Shown piece after piece: positions 18,669-27,409 of a DNA stretch of 64,000 bases. The translations under genes were made by a program, and so were the position numbers. The notes under the pieces were generated by a model. The model was not told the DNA's origin. It ran no database searches and worked only from the letters and a program-made list of their open reading frames with translations. Each line of letters opens with the position of its first letter. Within the stretch, counting starts at the first letter, position 1. Origin of the DNA: Gp6-AA40 sp035571515 (GTDB taxonomy: Bacteria; Acidobacteriota; Vicinamibacteria; Vicinamibacterales; UBA2999); NCBI GenBank assembly GCA_035571515.1, contig DATNCQ010000062.1, positions 1 to 64,000 on the forward strand, in the 5' to 3' direction.

Positions 18669-19562
18669 TCAATCCTCCGTAGGTAGGGCGGACGCCGCCG
18701 AAGGCCGGCCCGCCAATGACCGCCCCGCCGAAGGCGGACCCGCCGGCCGTCTGGCCTGCGGCCTGACGTAGACACGCTCGTCGAAGCGAAGATCGACGTA
18801 ATCGATCGCGGCGACCCGTGCGCGCAGCGCGGGCGCGAGGTCGAGATACGACTGCAGGCGCTCAGCGAATTGCTCGGCGCCGACGCGCACCAGCGCGGTA
18901 TCGCCCTTCAGGATGAGGACGGCGTCGCGCGCCTCGGTGACGTCGATCTCGGACACGCGGCGCGCGAGGTCGGGGCGCGACTGCAGCGACGCCAGCACGC
19001 GCCCGGCCAGTGCCGCGCGCGTCTCGTCGATGAGCGGCCCGTCGTCGCGCGGCGGCGCCGCCAGGCCGTCGATGATCGGCAGGTCGAGCTCCGCGTAGTT
19101 CGGTCCGAACTGGTCGATGATGCCGCCGCGATTGTCGATGAGGTACAGGTCGTCGTTGACGCGGCCGATCCCCATCGGCTGGCGCTCGGAGATCGCCACG
19201 GCGACGGTGCCGGGCAGCACCCGCCGAATCGCCGCATCGGCGACCCACGGCGAGCTGAGCAGCTTCCGCCGCCACGACTCGATGTCGACCGTCAGCATGT
19301 TGCTGCCGCGAATGCCGTCGAGCAGCGTGACGACTTCCCCTTTCGACAGCCGCGCGTTGCCGTGCACGGTGATGCGCGTGATCGTGAGCGATTCCGCATT
19401 CAGCACGGCGCGCGTTGCCAGGAAGCCGACATACAGCGCCACCGCGACGACCACCGACGCGCGGCCGGCTTTCCACCACGAGACGGGCGCGAAGCGCCTC
19501 CTCCGCGCGGGCGTGACGTGCGCGCGGCGGAAGCGGCGGTCGGACGGCGCGGATACCGGCAT
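18669..19562 (-). CDS. ftsQ: Cell division protein FtsQ/DivIB
   Basis: A 297-residue single-pass membrane protein of the divisome. A basic N-terminus is followed by one helix (VVVAVALYVGFLATRAVL), a POTRA domain beginning LTITRITVHGNARLSKGEVV, and a beta domain with SPWVADAAIRRVLPGTVAVAISERQP. The ATG shares one base with the murC stop (TGATG). The last 25 or so residues, rich in Pro, Ala, Gly, Ser and Arg, are encoded by REP-like palindromes (about 18683-18745). The tail is probably a late addition rather than part of the FtsQ fold. Confidence 0.93.
   Translation of the reverse strand: MPVSAPSDRRFRRAHVTPARRRRFAPVSWWKAGRASVVVAVALYVGFLATRAVLNAESLTITRITVHGNARLSKGEVVTLLDGIRGSNMLTVDIESWRRKLLSSPWVADAAIRRVLPGTVAVAISERQPMGIGRVNDDLYLIDNRGGIIDQFGPNYAELDLPIIDGLAAPPRDDGPLIDETRAALAGRVLASLQSRPDLARRVSEIDVTEARDAVLILKGDTALVRVGAEQFAERLQSYLDLAPALRARVAAIDYVDLRFDERVYVRPQARRPAGPPSAGRSLAGRPSAASALPTED
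18683..18745 (+). repeat. REP-like palindromes inside the ftsQ 3' end
   Basis: A GTAG foot at 18683 precedes GGCGGACGCCGCC-GAA-GGCCGGCCCGCC. A second palindrome, CCGCC-GAA-GGCGG (18725-18737), follows. They match the REP-like family in the window. Here they are translated as part of FtsQ because the ftsQ stop lies beyond them, next to ftsA. Confidence 0.75.
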
Positions 19563-21013
19563 CAGCGGGCTGCTCCCCGGCGCTTCGTCAGCGCCTCCAC
19601 CAGCTGCGCGGGCAGCGAGCCGATCGAGCCCGCGCCAAGCGTCAGCACGGCGTCCCCCGGTCGTGCGATGTCGAGAATCGCAGGAATCACCTCGTCCAGC
19701 CGCCGGGCGACATGCACGGGCCTGCCGGAGCCGGCACGCACCGCGCCGGCGAGCGCGTCGAGGGTGACGCCGGCAATCGGCTCCTCGCTCGCGCTGTAGA
19801 TGTCGGTCAGCACGATCTCGTCGGCTTCGCGCAGCGCCGGGCCGAACGCCTCCATCAACTGCTGGGTGCGCGTGTAACGATGCGGCTGAAACGCGACGAC
19901 GAGCCGGCGCCCGAGCGTCGCCCGGGCGGCGGCGAGCACCGCCGCAATCTCCGTCGGGTGGTGCCCGTAGTCGTCCACGACCAGCACGCCGTCCGCTTCC
20001 CCGTGGCGCTCGAACCGCCGTTCCGCTCCGTGAAAGTCGGCGAGCGCCGACGCCACGTCGGCGAACGGCAGGCCCAGGCGGTCGGCGACCGCGACCGCCG
20101 CGAGCGCGTTCTGCAGGTTGTGCCTGCCCGGAATCGCCAGCCGCAGCTCGCCGAGCCGCTCGCGCCGATCGCGATCGCCGGCGTGCACGACGCACCTGCC
20201 GCCGAACGCGCCGATCTCCACGTCGCTCGCCTCGATGTGAACGCCCTTTCGCCTCTCCCCCTCCGGCGCCTCGTTCCCCGCCCGCCTGACCCGCCCCTCG
20301 AGTCCATAGGTCACGAGCGGCCTGTTGATCCGCGGCAGGATCGACACGACGGCGGGATCGTCCGCGCAGGCGACGACGCTGCCGTAGAACGGCACCTTGT
20401 TCGCGAAGTCCGCAAAGGCCTGCTGCAAGTCCTCGAAGCTCCCGTAGCTCTCCATGTGTTCGCGGTCGATATTGGTCAGCACGGCGATGGTCGGGTAGAG
20501 CACGAGAAACGACCGATCGCTTTCATCCGCCTCCGCCACCAGGTATTCGCCGCGGCCGAGCCGCGCGTTGCTGCCGAAGGCGGAGAGCCGCCCGCCAATC
20601 ACCGCCGTCGGATCGACCCCCGCCCGCTCCAGCACCACCGCGATCATCGACGTCGTCGTCGTCTTGCCGTGCGAGCCGGCGACGGCAATCGAGAAGCGCA
20701 GCCGCATCAGCTCCGCGAGCATCTCGGCGCGCGGGATCACCGGGATGCCGCGGCGCGCCGCCTCGACCACCTCCGGGTTCGACGGCCGCACGGCCGACGA
20801 GACCACCACGACCTGCGCGTCGCCGACGTGCTCCGCCCGGTGCCCCTCGTGCACCCTGACGCCGAATTTCTCCGCGAGCCGGGTCGCGACCGCCGATCGC
20901 TTCACGTCCGAGCCGCTCACCTCGAACCCCAGGTTCGCCAGCAGCTCGGCGATGCCGCTCATGCCGATGCCGCCGATGCCGACGAAGTGGATCCGTTTCG
21001 TTGCCCCGAGCAT
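19562..21013 (-). CDS. murC: UDP-N-acetylmuramate--L-alanine ligase
   Basis: A 483-residue Mur ligase that adds L-Ala to UDP-MurNAc with ATP. The N-terminal UDP-binding motif HFVGIGGIGMSGIAELL, the ATP loop AGSHGKTTTTSM, and the central YLVAEADESDRSF and LTNIDREHME motifs are diagnostic of MurC. The C-terminal domain carries DDYGHHPTEI and FQPHRYTRT. It lies 24 bases after murG and overlaps ftsQ. No murB or ddl lies between murC and ftsQ, unlike E. coli. Confidence 0.97.
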   Translation of the reverse strand: MLGATKRIHFVGIGGIGMSGIAELLANLGFEVSGSDVKRSAVATRLAEKFGVRVHEGHRAEHVGDAQVVVVSSAVRPSNPEVVEAARRGIPVIPRAEMLAELMRLRFSIAVAGSHGKTTTTSMIAVVLERAGVDPTAVIGGRLSAFGSNARLGRGEYLVAEADESDRSFLVLYPTIAVLTNIDREHMESYGSFEDLQQAFADFANKVPFYGSVVACADDPAVVSILPRINRPLVTYGLEGRVRRAGNEAPEGERRKGVHIEASDVEIGAFGGRCVVHAGDRDRRERLGELRLAIPGRHNLQNALAAVAVADRLGLPFADVASALADFHGAERRFERHGEADGVLVVDDYGHHPTEIAAVLAAARATLGRRLVVAFQPHRYTRTQQLMEAFGPALREADEIVLTDIYSASEEPIAGVTLDALAGAVRAGSGRPVHVARRLDEVIPAILDIARPGDAVLTLGAGSIGSLPAQLVEALTKRRGAAR

Positions 21014-21037
21014 GGCTCTCGATCGGTGCGGCGCGGC

Positions 21038-22150
21038 TCAGTGGCGGCCGGTCCGCGACGCAAGCTCCAACACCCGGTCCACGATCACTTTCGCGGCGTC
21101 AGGCCTCGCCAGCCGCCGCGCCGCCGCGCGCATCGACGCGCGGTCGGCGTCGTTGCGCGCCAGCGCCACGATCTCCGACGCCAGCAGCTCGCCGGTCAAG
21201 ATTCGCTGGTCGATCATCCGCGCCGCCCCGTGGCTCACCAGCGCCTGCGCGTTCTTCCGCTGGTGATCGTCGGTGGCCGTCGGCAGCGGAATCAGGATCG
21301 ACGCGCGCCCCGACGCGGTCAGCTCCGCCAGCGTGGTCGCGCCGGCGCGGCAGACGACGAGATCGGCGTCCTTCATCTCGCGGTCGATGGCGTACAGAAA
21401 CGGCTCGACGCGGGCCTGGAGTCCTGCGCGCGCGTAACCGTCGCGGACCATCTCCAGATCCCGTTCGCCGGTCTGATGCGTAACCGCCAGAGCTGGTGCG
21501 GCGGCAACCAGCCGCGGCGCTGCCTCCACCATGGCCATGTTGATCGCGTGCGCCCCCTGAGAGCCGCCAAAGACTAGGACCCGAGCCGCGCGCTGCTCAC
21601 CAGGACCGCGCGGCGAACCGTGTTCGTCATGCATGCCTCCGAGAAATTCCGGACGCACCGGATTGCCCGCCAGAAACGCCCTCCCCGCAAAGAACCGCAC
21701 GCTCTCCTCGTAGGTCACGGCCGCCGCCTGCACGAACCGCGCGAGCAGGCGATTGGTGACGCCCGGCATCGCGTTCTGTTCCATGAGCAGCGTCGGAATC
21801 CCACGCAGCGCCGCGAGCAGCACGACCGGCCCCGAGCTGTAGCCGCCGACGCCGATCACGATCGACGGCCGCCGCCGCGAGAGCACCCGCCACGCGTCGA
21901 GCGCGCTCATCGGCAGCAGGCCGACGCCGCGCGCGAGCGAGCCGACCGTCTTCCCCTTCAGGCCCGCGCTCCGAATCGTGTCGAGCGTGAAGCCTTCCCT
22001 CGGCACGACGCGCGATTCGATGCCCGCCGCGGTGCCGACGAACGTCACCTGCGAGTCCGGCGCTCGGGAGATGACCTCGCGCGCCACCGCGATGCCGGGG
22101 TACAGATGGCCGCCCGTTCCGCCGCCGGCGATCAGCACTGAAATCGCCAT
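21038..22150 (-). CDS. murG: UDP-GlcNAc:undecaprenyl-pyrophosphoryl-MurNAc-pentapeptide transferase (MurG)
   Basis: A 370-residue GT28 enzyme that makes lipid II from lipid I at the inner face of the membrane. The N-terminal glycine loop AGGGTGGHLYPGIAVA, the acceptor motif GVGGYSSGPVVLLA, the C-terminal glycine loop VFGGSQGAHAIN, and the UDP-GlcNAc motif CRAGATTLAELTASGRASILIPLP are all present. The ATG at 22150 overlaps the ftsW stop as TGATG. An open frame upstream of this start lies on top of ftsW and is not coding. Confidence 0.96.
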   Translation of the reverse strand: MAISVLIAGGGTGGHLYPGIAVAREVISRAPDSQVTFVGTAAGIESRVVPREGFTLDTIRSAGLKGKTVGSLARGVGLLPMSALDAWRVLSRRRPSIVIGVGGYSSGPVVLLAALRGIPTLLMEQNAMPGVTNRLLARFVQAAAVTYEESVRFFAGRAFLAGNPVRPEFLGGMHDEHGSPRGPGEQRAARVLVFGGSQGAHAINMAMVEAAPRLVAAAPALAVTHQTGERDLEMVRDGYARAGLQARVEPFLYAIDREMKDADLVVCRAGATTLAELTASGRASILIPLPTATDDHQRKNAQALVSHGAARMIDQRILTGELLASEIVALARNDADRASMRAAARRLARPDAAKVIVDRVLELASRTGRH

Positions 22151-23250
22151 CACGCATCGGCCGATTCGTGCTGCGAGATGTTCAGCAGCACGCCCGCGCC
22201 CAGCAGGTTCATGAGCAGCGACGATCCGCCGAAGCTGACGAGCGGCAGCGGAATCCCTTTCGTCGGCATCAACCCGAGCACCACGCTGATGTTCACCAGC
22301 GCCTGCGCCGCGATCATCGTCGTCAGGCCGAGCGCGACGAACGCGCCGAACGTGTCCTCCGCGCGCGCGGAGATGCGGAGCCCCCGCCAGGCGATGACGC
22401 AGAAACAAAGGAGGATGCCCGTCGCGCCGACCAGGCCGAGCTCTTCGCCGATCACCGCGTAGATGAAATCGGTGTGTGGCTCCGGCAGGTAGAAGAGCTT
22501 CTGCACGCCGCCCATCAGGCCGCGGCCGAAAACGCCGCCGGTGCCGACCGCGACGAGCGACTGGATGATCTGAAAGCCGTCGCCGAGCGGGTCGGCCCAC
22601 GGGTCCCAGAACGCCAGCAGCCGGCGGCGCCGGTACGGCGCGGCCACCAGCACCAGATAGATCGCCGGCAGCGCGACCAGCACCAGCCCGACGAAGTAGC
22701 GGTAGTGCAGGCCGGCCGCGAACACCATCACCGCGATGATCACCGCGAGCGATATCGAGGTGCCGAAGTCGGGCTGCAGCAGGATCAGCGTGAAGACGAG
22801 GCCGGCGATCACTCCGATCGGCAGCAGCGAGTACGACAGATCGTCGATGCGGTGCATCCGGCGCTCGAGCATCAGCGCCGTGAAGAACACGCACGCCAGC
22901 TTCGCCAGCTCCGACGGCTGGATGCCGAGGCCGCCGACCCCGAACCACCGACGGGTGCCGTTGACCGGCGCGCTGAACAGCACCATGACCAGCATCAGGA
23001 CGACGACCGCGAGCAGGCACCAGATGAACGCCTCGTTGCGGTAGGTGCGGTAATCGACGCGGATCGCCACGCCCAGCACCGCGAGCCCGAGCACGCTCCA
23101 GAGCGCCTGCTTGGTGAGGAAGAGGTAGGGCTGTTGAAAGCGCTCGAGCGCGATGACGGCCGAAGCGCTATAGACCATGACGACGCTGACACAGACCAGC
23201 AGCAGCGTGGCCGTGAACAGGATCCGGTCGATTTTGAGCTTGCGAGCCAA
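22150..23250 (-). CDS. ftsW: Peptidoglycan glycosyltransferase FtsW (SEDS family)
   Basis: A 366-residue SEDS protein with about 10 membrane helices that polymerises septal glycan strands with FtsI. Family motifs are GTRRWFGVGGLGIQPSELAKL, LLQPDFGTS, the catalytic-region EPHTDFIYAVIGEELG, and the C-terminal KGIPLPLVSFGGSSLL. Because it sits beside murG and murC and is paired with a cluster FtsI, it is called FtsW rather than RodA. The 271-base spacer upstream means its translation is not coupled to murD. Confidence 0.95.
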   Translation of the reverse strand: MARKLKIDRILFTATLLLVCVSVVMVYSASAVIALERFQQPYLFLTKQALWSVLGLAVLGVAIRVDYRTYRNEAFIWCLLAVVVLMLVMVLFSAPVNGTRRWFGVGGLGIQPSELAKLACVFFTALMLERRMHRIDDLSYSLLPIGVIAGLVFTLILLQPDFGTSISLAVIIAVMVFAAGLHYRYFVGLVLVALPAIYLVLVAAPYRRRRLLAFWDPWADPLGDGFQIIQSLVAVGTGGVFGRGLMGGVQKLFYLPEPHTDFIYAVIGEELGLVGATGILLCFCVIAWRGLRISARAEDTFGAFVALGLTTMIAAQALVNISVVLGLMPTKGIPLPLVSFGGSSLLMNLLGAGVLLNISQHESADA

Positions 23251-23521
23251 TCAGCCCTTTCGGCGCGCCTTCGCTGGAGGCACGCCCCCGATGTACCGAG
23301 AACGCAATTGCGCGCCGCTTGCGCGCACTTTCGAGGGGCCGATCGATTAAGATCCGATCCCCTGGCTGCGGAACGCCCGCCTTCGCCGCGTCGCGGCTAC
23401 GGCGGGCAAGCAGTCAGCAGTCGCCAGCCGGCTCGTGGAATGGGACACCCACCTCGCAGACCGGGGTAGTCTGCGTTCCCAGCGGTAGGCTCCCACCCGC
23501 CCGGGCCGGTCTGACGACAGC
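23251..23521. other. murD-ftsW spacer with palindromes, no gene seen
   Basis: This is the longest gap inside the dcw cluster. It holds a near-perfect palindrome at 23375-23407 (arms GCCCGCC and GGCGGGC, with inner arms GCCGCG and CGCGGC) and a shorter CAGAC/GTCTG hairpin near 23458. No open frame on either strand looks coding. It could carry a promoter for ftsW-murG-murC-ftsQAZ, but I see no convincing -35/-10 pair. Confidence 0.5.
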
Positions 23522-24889
23522 TCACTGCTCCCGCCGACGCAGCCGCTCGACTTCTTCCTTGAAGACGTCTCCTCTCTCCGCGTAATCGCGAAACCAGTCG
23601 AAGCTCGAACAGGCGGGCGCCAGCAGGACGACGCCGTCGGGACGCGCCGCCTCGTAGCCCCGCTCGACCGCGTCGCGCATCGACGGCGCGTCGATCACGC
23701 GCACGACCTCGGCGAGCGCCTTGCGCACGCGCGGCGCCGCCTCGCCGATTGCGATCACCGCGCGACCCCGCGTCGCCATCGGCTCGCCGAGCTCCCCGAA
23801 GTCGCCTCCCTTGTAACGCCCGCCGACGATGGCGACGACGCCGCGCTCGAAGCTCTCGATCGACCGCCGTGCCGCCTCGACATTGGTCGCCTTCGAATCG
23901 TTGACGAACCGCACGCCGCCGACTTCGGCAACCGGCTCCATGACGTGTGGAAGCCCGCGAAAGCCCCGCAGCGCCTTCACCATGGCCTCGGGCTGCACGG
24001 CGGCAATGTGCGTGGCGGCCGCGGCCGCGAGGACGTTGTTCAACATGTGGCGCCCGGTGAGCTCCACGGCGCCGAGCGGGATCAGCCGTTGGACGCTGGT
24101 GCCGGTGCGGCGAACGATCCAGCCGCCGTCCACCACAAACCCGTCGCCTGCGCGTCCTTCGAGCGAGAACAGCACGCGGGACGCCGCGGCCCCGCGGGCG
24201 TGCTCGAGCACCGCCGCGTCGTCGGCGTTGAGCACCGCCCAGTCGCCGGCGTCCTGGTTCGCGAAGATCCGCGCTTTCGCCGCCGCGTACGACGCCACCG
24301 TCGGGTGCCGATCGAGGTGGTCGTCAGCGAAGTTGAGCCACACCGCGATCCACGGGTGGAACGTCGTGGTCGTCTCGAGCTGAAAGCTGCTCGTCTCGAC
24401 GACGTGCACGGTGTCGGCGGTCGCTGCCTCCACCTGCGCGCTCAGCGGCGTGCCGATGTTGCCGCCGACCATCACCCTTCGCCCCGCCGCCTCCAGCATT
24501 CGTCCAATCAGCGTCGTCGTCGTCGACTTCCCTTTCGTCCCGGTGATGGCGATCACGCGTCCCGTCACCCAGCGCCAGGCGAACTCGAGCTCGCCGATGG
24601 TCTCGACGCCTCCCGCCCGCGCGGCATCGAACACCGGCTGCTCCGTCGGGACGCCGGGGCTCGTGACGATCACGTCGGCCGACGCCAGCGTCTCCGGCCT
24701 GTGGCCACCGAGCTCGAGCTCGACGCCTTCGGCCCTCAATCGCTCCGCCGCGTCGAACGTCTCGCGCGTTTCCGTCAGCATCACGCGCGCGCCCTTTCGC
24801 GCGGCAAGCGCCGCGGCCGCCACGCCGCTGCGCGCCGCGCCGACGACGACCACCCGCTTGCCGCGCACCGAATAGCCAGTTCCATCCAC
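23522..24889 (-). CDS. murD: UDP-N-acetylmuramoylalanine--D-glutamate ligase
   Basis: A 455-residue Mur ligase that adds D-Glu. Features in order are an N-terminal Rossmann-like domain (GKRVVVVGAARSGVAAA), the ATP loop ITGTKGKSTTTTLIG (Lys where Asn is usual in GTNGKST), the VETSSFQLE motif typical of MurD, WLNFADDHLDRH, and a C-terminal domain with FVNDSKATN and LLAPACSSFDWFRDYAERG. SSFQLE and SSFDWF point to MurD rather than MurC, MurE or MurF. It follows mraY with a 4-base gap. Confidence 0.96.
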   Translation of the reverse strand: MDGTGYSVRGKRVVVVGAARSGVAAAALAARKGARVMLTETRETFDAAERLRAEGVELELGGHRPETLASADVIVTSPGVPTEQPVFDAARAGGVETIGELEFAWRWVTGRVIAITGTKGKSTTTTLIGRMLEAAGRRVMVGGNIGTPLSAQVEAATADTVHVVETSSFQLETTTTFHPWIAVWLNFADDHLDRHPTVASYAAAKARIFANQDAGDWAVLNADDAAVLEHARGAAASRVLFSLEGRAGDGFVVDGGWIVRRTGTSVQRLIPLGAVELTGRHMLNNVLAAAAATHIAAVQPEAMVKALRGFRGLPHVMEPVAEVGGVRFVNDSKATNVEAARRSIESFERGVVAIVGGRYKGGDFGELGEPMATRGRAVIAIGEAAPRVRKALAEVVRVIDAPSMRDAVERGYEAARPDGVVLLAPACSSFDWFRDYAERGDVFKEEVERLRRREQ

Positions 24890-24893
24890 ACCC

Positions 24894-25985
24894 TCACCGC
24901 AGCTTCAGCGTCGTCAGGCTGAACAACGCAAAGATGATGGCCAGGATCAGGAAGCGCGCGATCACCTTCGGCTCGCTCCATCCGATCAATTCGAAGTGGT
25001 GGTGGATCGGCGCCATCTTGAACACGCGATTGCCGGTCAGCTTGAACGAGGCGACCTGGATGATCACGGAGAGCGCCTCGATGACGAACACGCCGCCAAC
25101 GATGGGGAGCAGCAGCTCCTGCTTGATCAGGATTGCAACGGTCCCGAGCGCGCCCCCGAGCGCGAGCGACCCGACGTCGCCCATGAAGATGTCGGCGGGG
25201 TAGGAGTTGTACCAGAGGAAACCGAGGCTCGCGCCGACGAGCGCGCCGCAGAAGACGGTCAGCTCGCCCGCGGGCGCGAAGCGGACGAGCAGCAGGTACT
25301 GCGCGAGCACCGCGTGCCCGGTCACGTACGCGAGCGCGGTGAATGCGGCGGCCGAGACCGCGAACGTGCTGATGGCGAGACCGTCGAGACCGTCGGTCAG
25401 GTTGACGGCATTGCTGGCGCCGACGAGGACGACCACCGTGAAGGCCACGTAGAACCAGCCGAGGTCTGGAATCAGGTTCTTGAAGAAGGGGAAGATGAGT
25501 CGCGTGTTATAGAGCGGCGGGTTCTGCTGCGACAGCAGCAGCACGGCGAGGCCGACCGCGACGGCCACGACGACCTGGCCCCCCATCTTGTAGCGCGGGA
25601 TCAGGCCGTGGTGCGACCGGCGGACGATCTTCAGGTAGTCGTCCGCGAAGCCGACGGCGCCGAACGCCGCCGTCGCCAGCACGGCGATCCATATGTACCA
25701 GTTCGACAGGTCCGCCCAGAGCAGCGTCGGCACGAGCGCCGACGTCAGGATCAGCAGGCCGCCCATCGTCGGCGTCCCCGCCTTCGCGCGGTGCGATTGC
25801 GGACCCTCTTGCCGGATCACCTGGCCAATCTGGAAGTCGCGCAGCTTGCGGATCATCCACGGGCCGAGCAGCAGGCTGAGCGCCAGCGCGGTCAGGCTCG
25901 CCGCCGCGGTCCTGAACGTGATGTAGCGCGTGACGTTGAAGACCGTCGCGTAGGTGTGGAGGGGGAAGAGGAGCGAGTACAGCAT
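24894..25985 (-). CDS. mraY: Phospho-N-acetylmuramoyl-pentapeptide transferase (MraY)
   Basis: A 363-residue integral membrane enzyme that transfers phospho-MurNAc-pentapeptide to undecaprenyl phosphate, making lipid I. The family signatures are GTPTMGG, FADDYLK (catalytic Asp pair), NAVNLTDGLDGLA, FMGDVGSLALGG and the C-terminal MAPIHHHFELIGWSEPKV. The ATG at 25985 overlaps the murF stop as TGATG and gives the standard N-terminus; a longer open frame upstream lies over murF. Confidence 0.97.
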   Translation of the reverse strand: MLYSLLFPLHTYATVFNVTRYITFRTAAASLTALALSLLLGPWMIRKLRDFQIGQVIRQEGPQSHRAKAGTPTMGGLLILTSALVPTLLWADLSNWYIWIAVLATAAFGAVGFADDYLKIVRRSHHGLIPRYKMGGQVVVAVAVGLAVLLLSQQNPPLYNTRLIFPFFKNLIPDLGWFYVAFTVVVLVGASNAVNLTDGLDGLAISTFAVSAAAFTALAYVTGHAVLAQYLLLVRFAPAGELTVFCGALVGASLGFLWYNSYPADIFMGDVGSLALGGALGTVAILIKQELLLPIVGGVFVIEALSVIIQVASFKLTGNRVFKMAPIHHHFELIGWSEPKVIARFLILAIIFALFSLTTLKLR

Positions 25986-27409
25986 CAGGCGAACTCCTCG
26001 GCGATCCGATCCGCGATGAGGTCCGTCCTGGTCCCGCGCGAGCCCTTGACGAGCACGACGTCGCCGGCGCGAATCGCCGCGGCAATCGCGGGGGCGGCCG
26101 CGCCGCTGCTCTCGAAGTAGCGCACGGCGGAGGCATCCATGCCGGCCGCGACAGCGGCGTCCGCGAGGTCGCGCGCGGGAGCGCCGCCCACTGCAAACAG
26201 CGCCGCCAGACCGGCGGTTGCCGCCACGCGGCCGCATTGGCGGTGCATGTCGGCCGAGTAGGCGCCGAGCTCGAGCATCTCGCCGAGGACGGCGACCCGT
26301 CTTGCCGCGCGCCCTTCCTTGGCGATGACGTCGAGCGCGCGCTTCAACGCCGTGGGACTCGAATTGTACGAATCGTCCACCAGCGTTACGCCGCCCCGGA
26401 GGCGATGGACCGCGCCACGCCGATCCGAGGCGCGCAGCCGGGTGGCGCGGTCGGCGACCGTGTCGAGTGGGATGCCGAAATCGAGCGCCACCGCTGTTGC
26501 CGCCAGCACGTTCGAGAGGTTGCCGCGTCCCAGCAGCGGCGTCTCGAGCGTGCCCTCGCCGTACGCCGTCGTGACGCGCGCGCGCATGCCATCGATGCCG
26601 CGGTCTTCGATCGCCGTGGCGCGAACGGAGGCGCCGTCGGCCTCGCCGAATGTCACGATGCGGCCGGCAAACTGCCGGGCGCGCGCCATGACGTGCGGAT
26701 CGTCGGCATTGCAGACGAGGACGTCCTGCGGCTCGGCGCCCTCGAGGATCTCACCCTTCGCGTCCGCGATGGCGTCGGGGGATTCGAAGAAGCCGAGGTG
26801 CGCGTCGCCCACGTTCGTCCAGACCCTGACGTCGGGATCGGCGATCGCCACCAGCGTGCTGATCTCGCCTGCGTGATTCATCCCCAGTTCCATCACCGCC
26901 ACGTCGGGGTGGTCCCGCAGCTGCAGCAGCGACAGCGGCAGGCCGATGTGATTGTTCAGATTCCCCCTGTTCTTCACTACGCGATACGAGCCCGACAGGA
27001 AGTCCGCGATCGTGTCCTTCGTCGTCGTCTTGCCGGCGCTGCCGGTGATGGCGATGACCTTCGTGGCGGCGGCCTCTCTCACGGCGTGCGCCAGGTGCTG
27101 CAACGCGACGGTCGTATCGCCGACCTCGACGATCGCAGGCCTGGCTGCGTCGCCGGTAGGGTGGGCCCCGGCGTTCGCGGCCCACCATTCGGCCTCGACC
27201 ATCGCGCCTCTCGCGCCTCGCGCAATCACGTCGCCAACGAACCCGTGTCCGTCGAACCGCGGACCCTTCAGCGCGACGAAGAAATCACCCGACTGCAGCG
27301 ACCGCGAGTCGGTGACGATGTTGCCGACGAGCTGCTCCGCGTCGCCGGAGACGATGCGTCCCGCGACCGCCGCCGCCAGCCAGCCGACCGTCAGGTGGAG
27401 CGTGCTCAC
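25985..27409 (-). CDS. murF: UDP-N-acetylmuramoyl-tripeptide--D-alanyl-D-alanine ligase
   Basis: A 474-residue Mur ligase that adds D-Ala-D-Ala to the muramyl tripeptide. It shows the ATP loop ITGSAGKTTTKD, the MurF motif KNRGNLNNHIGLPLSLL, ELGMNHAGEI, NVGDAHLGFFES, and the C-terminal DDSYNSSPTAL and GEMLELG. The start is GTG at 27409, overlapping the murE stop as GTGA. No D-Ala-D-Ala ligase gene lies in the cluster, so that substrate must come from a ddl elsewhere. Confidence 0.97.
   Translation of the reverse strand: MSTLHLTVGWLAAAVAGRIVSGDAEQLVGNIVTDSRSLQSGDFFVALKGPRFDGHGFVGDVIARGARGAMVEAEWWAANAGAHPTGDAARPAIVEVGDTTVALQHLAHAVREAAATKVIAITGSAGKTTTKDTIADFLSGSYRVVKNRGNLNNHIGLPLSLLQLRDHPDVAVMELGMNHAGEISTLVAIADPDVRVWTNVGDAHLGFFESPDAIADAKGEILEGAEPQDVLVCNADDPHVMARARQFAGRIVTFGEADGASVRATAIEDRGIDGMRARVTTAYGEGTLETPLLGRGNLSNVLAATAVALDFGIPLDTVADRATRLRASDRRGAVHRLRGGVTLVDDSYNSSPTALKRALDVIAKEGRAARRVAVLGEMLELGAYSADMHRQCGRVAATAGLAALFAVGGAPARDLADAAVAAGMDASAVRYFESSGAAAPAIAAAIRAGDVVLVKGSRGTRTDLIADRIAEEFA

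Noticed and set aside
21038..23020. MurG with a 290-residue N-terminal extension
   Set aside because: The extra part lies antiparallel in frame over ftsW; MurG orthologues start at the GGGTGGH domain, matching the ATG at 22150.
23319..23585. Small plus-strand open frame in the murD-ftsW spacer
   Set aside because: It is Ser/Arg-rich, overlaps the murD 3' end and palindromic sequence, and has no ribosome site.
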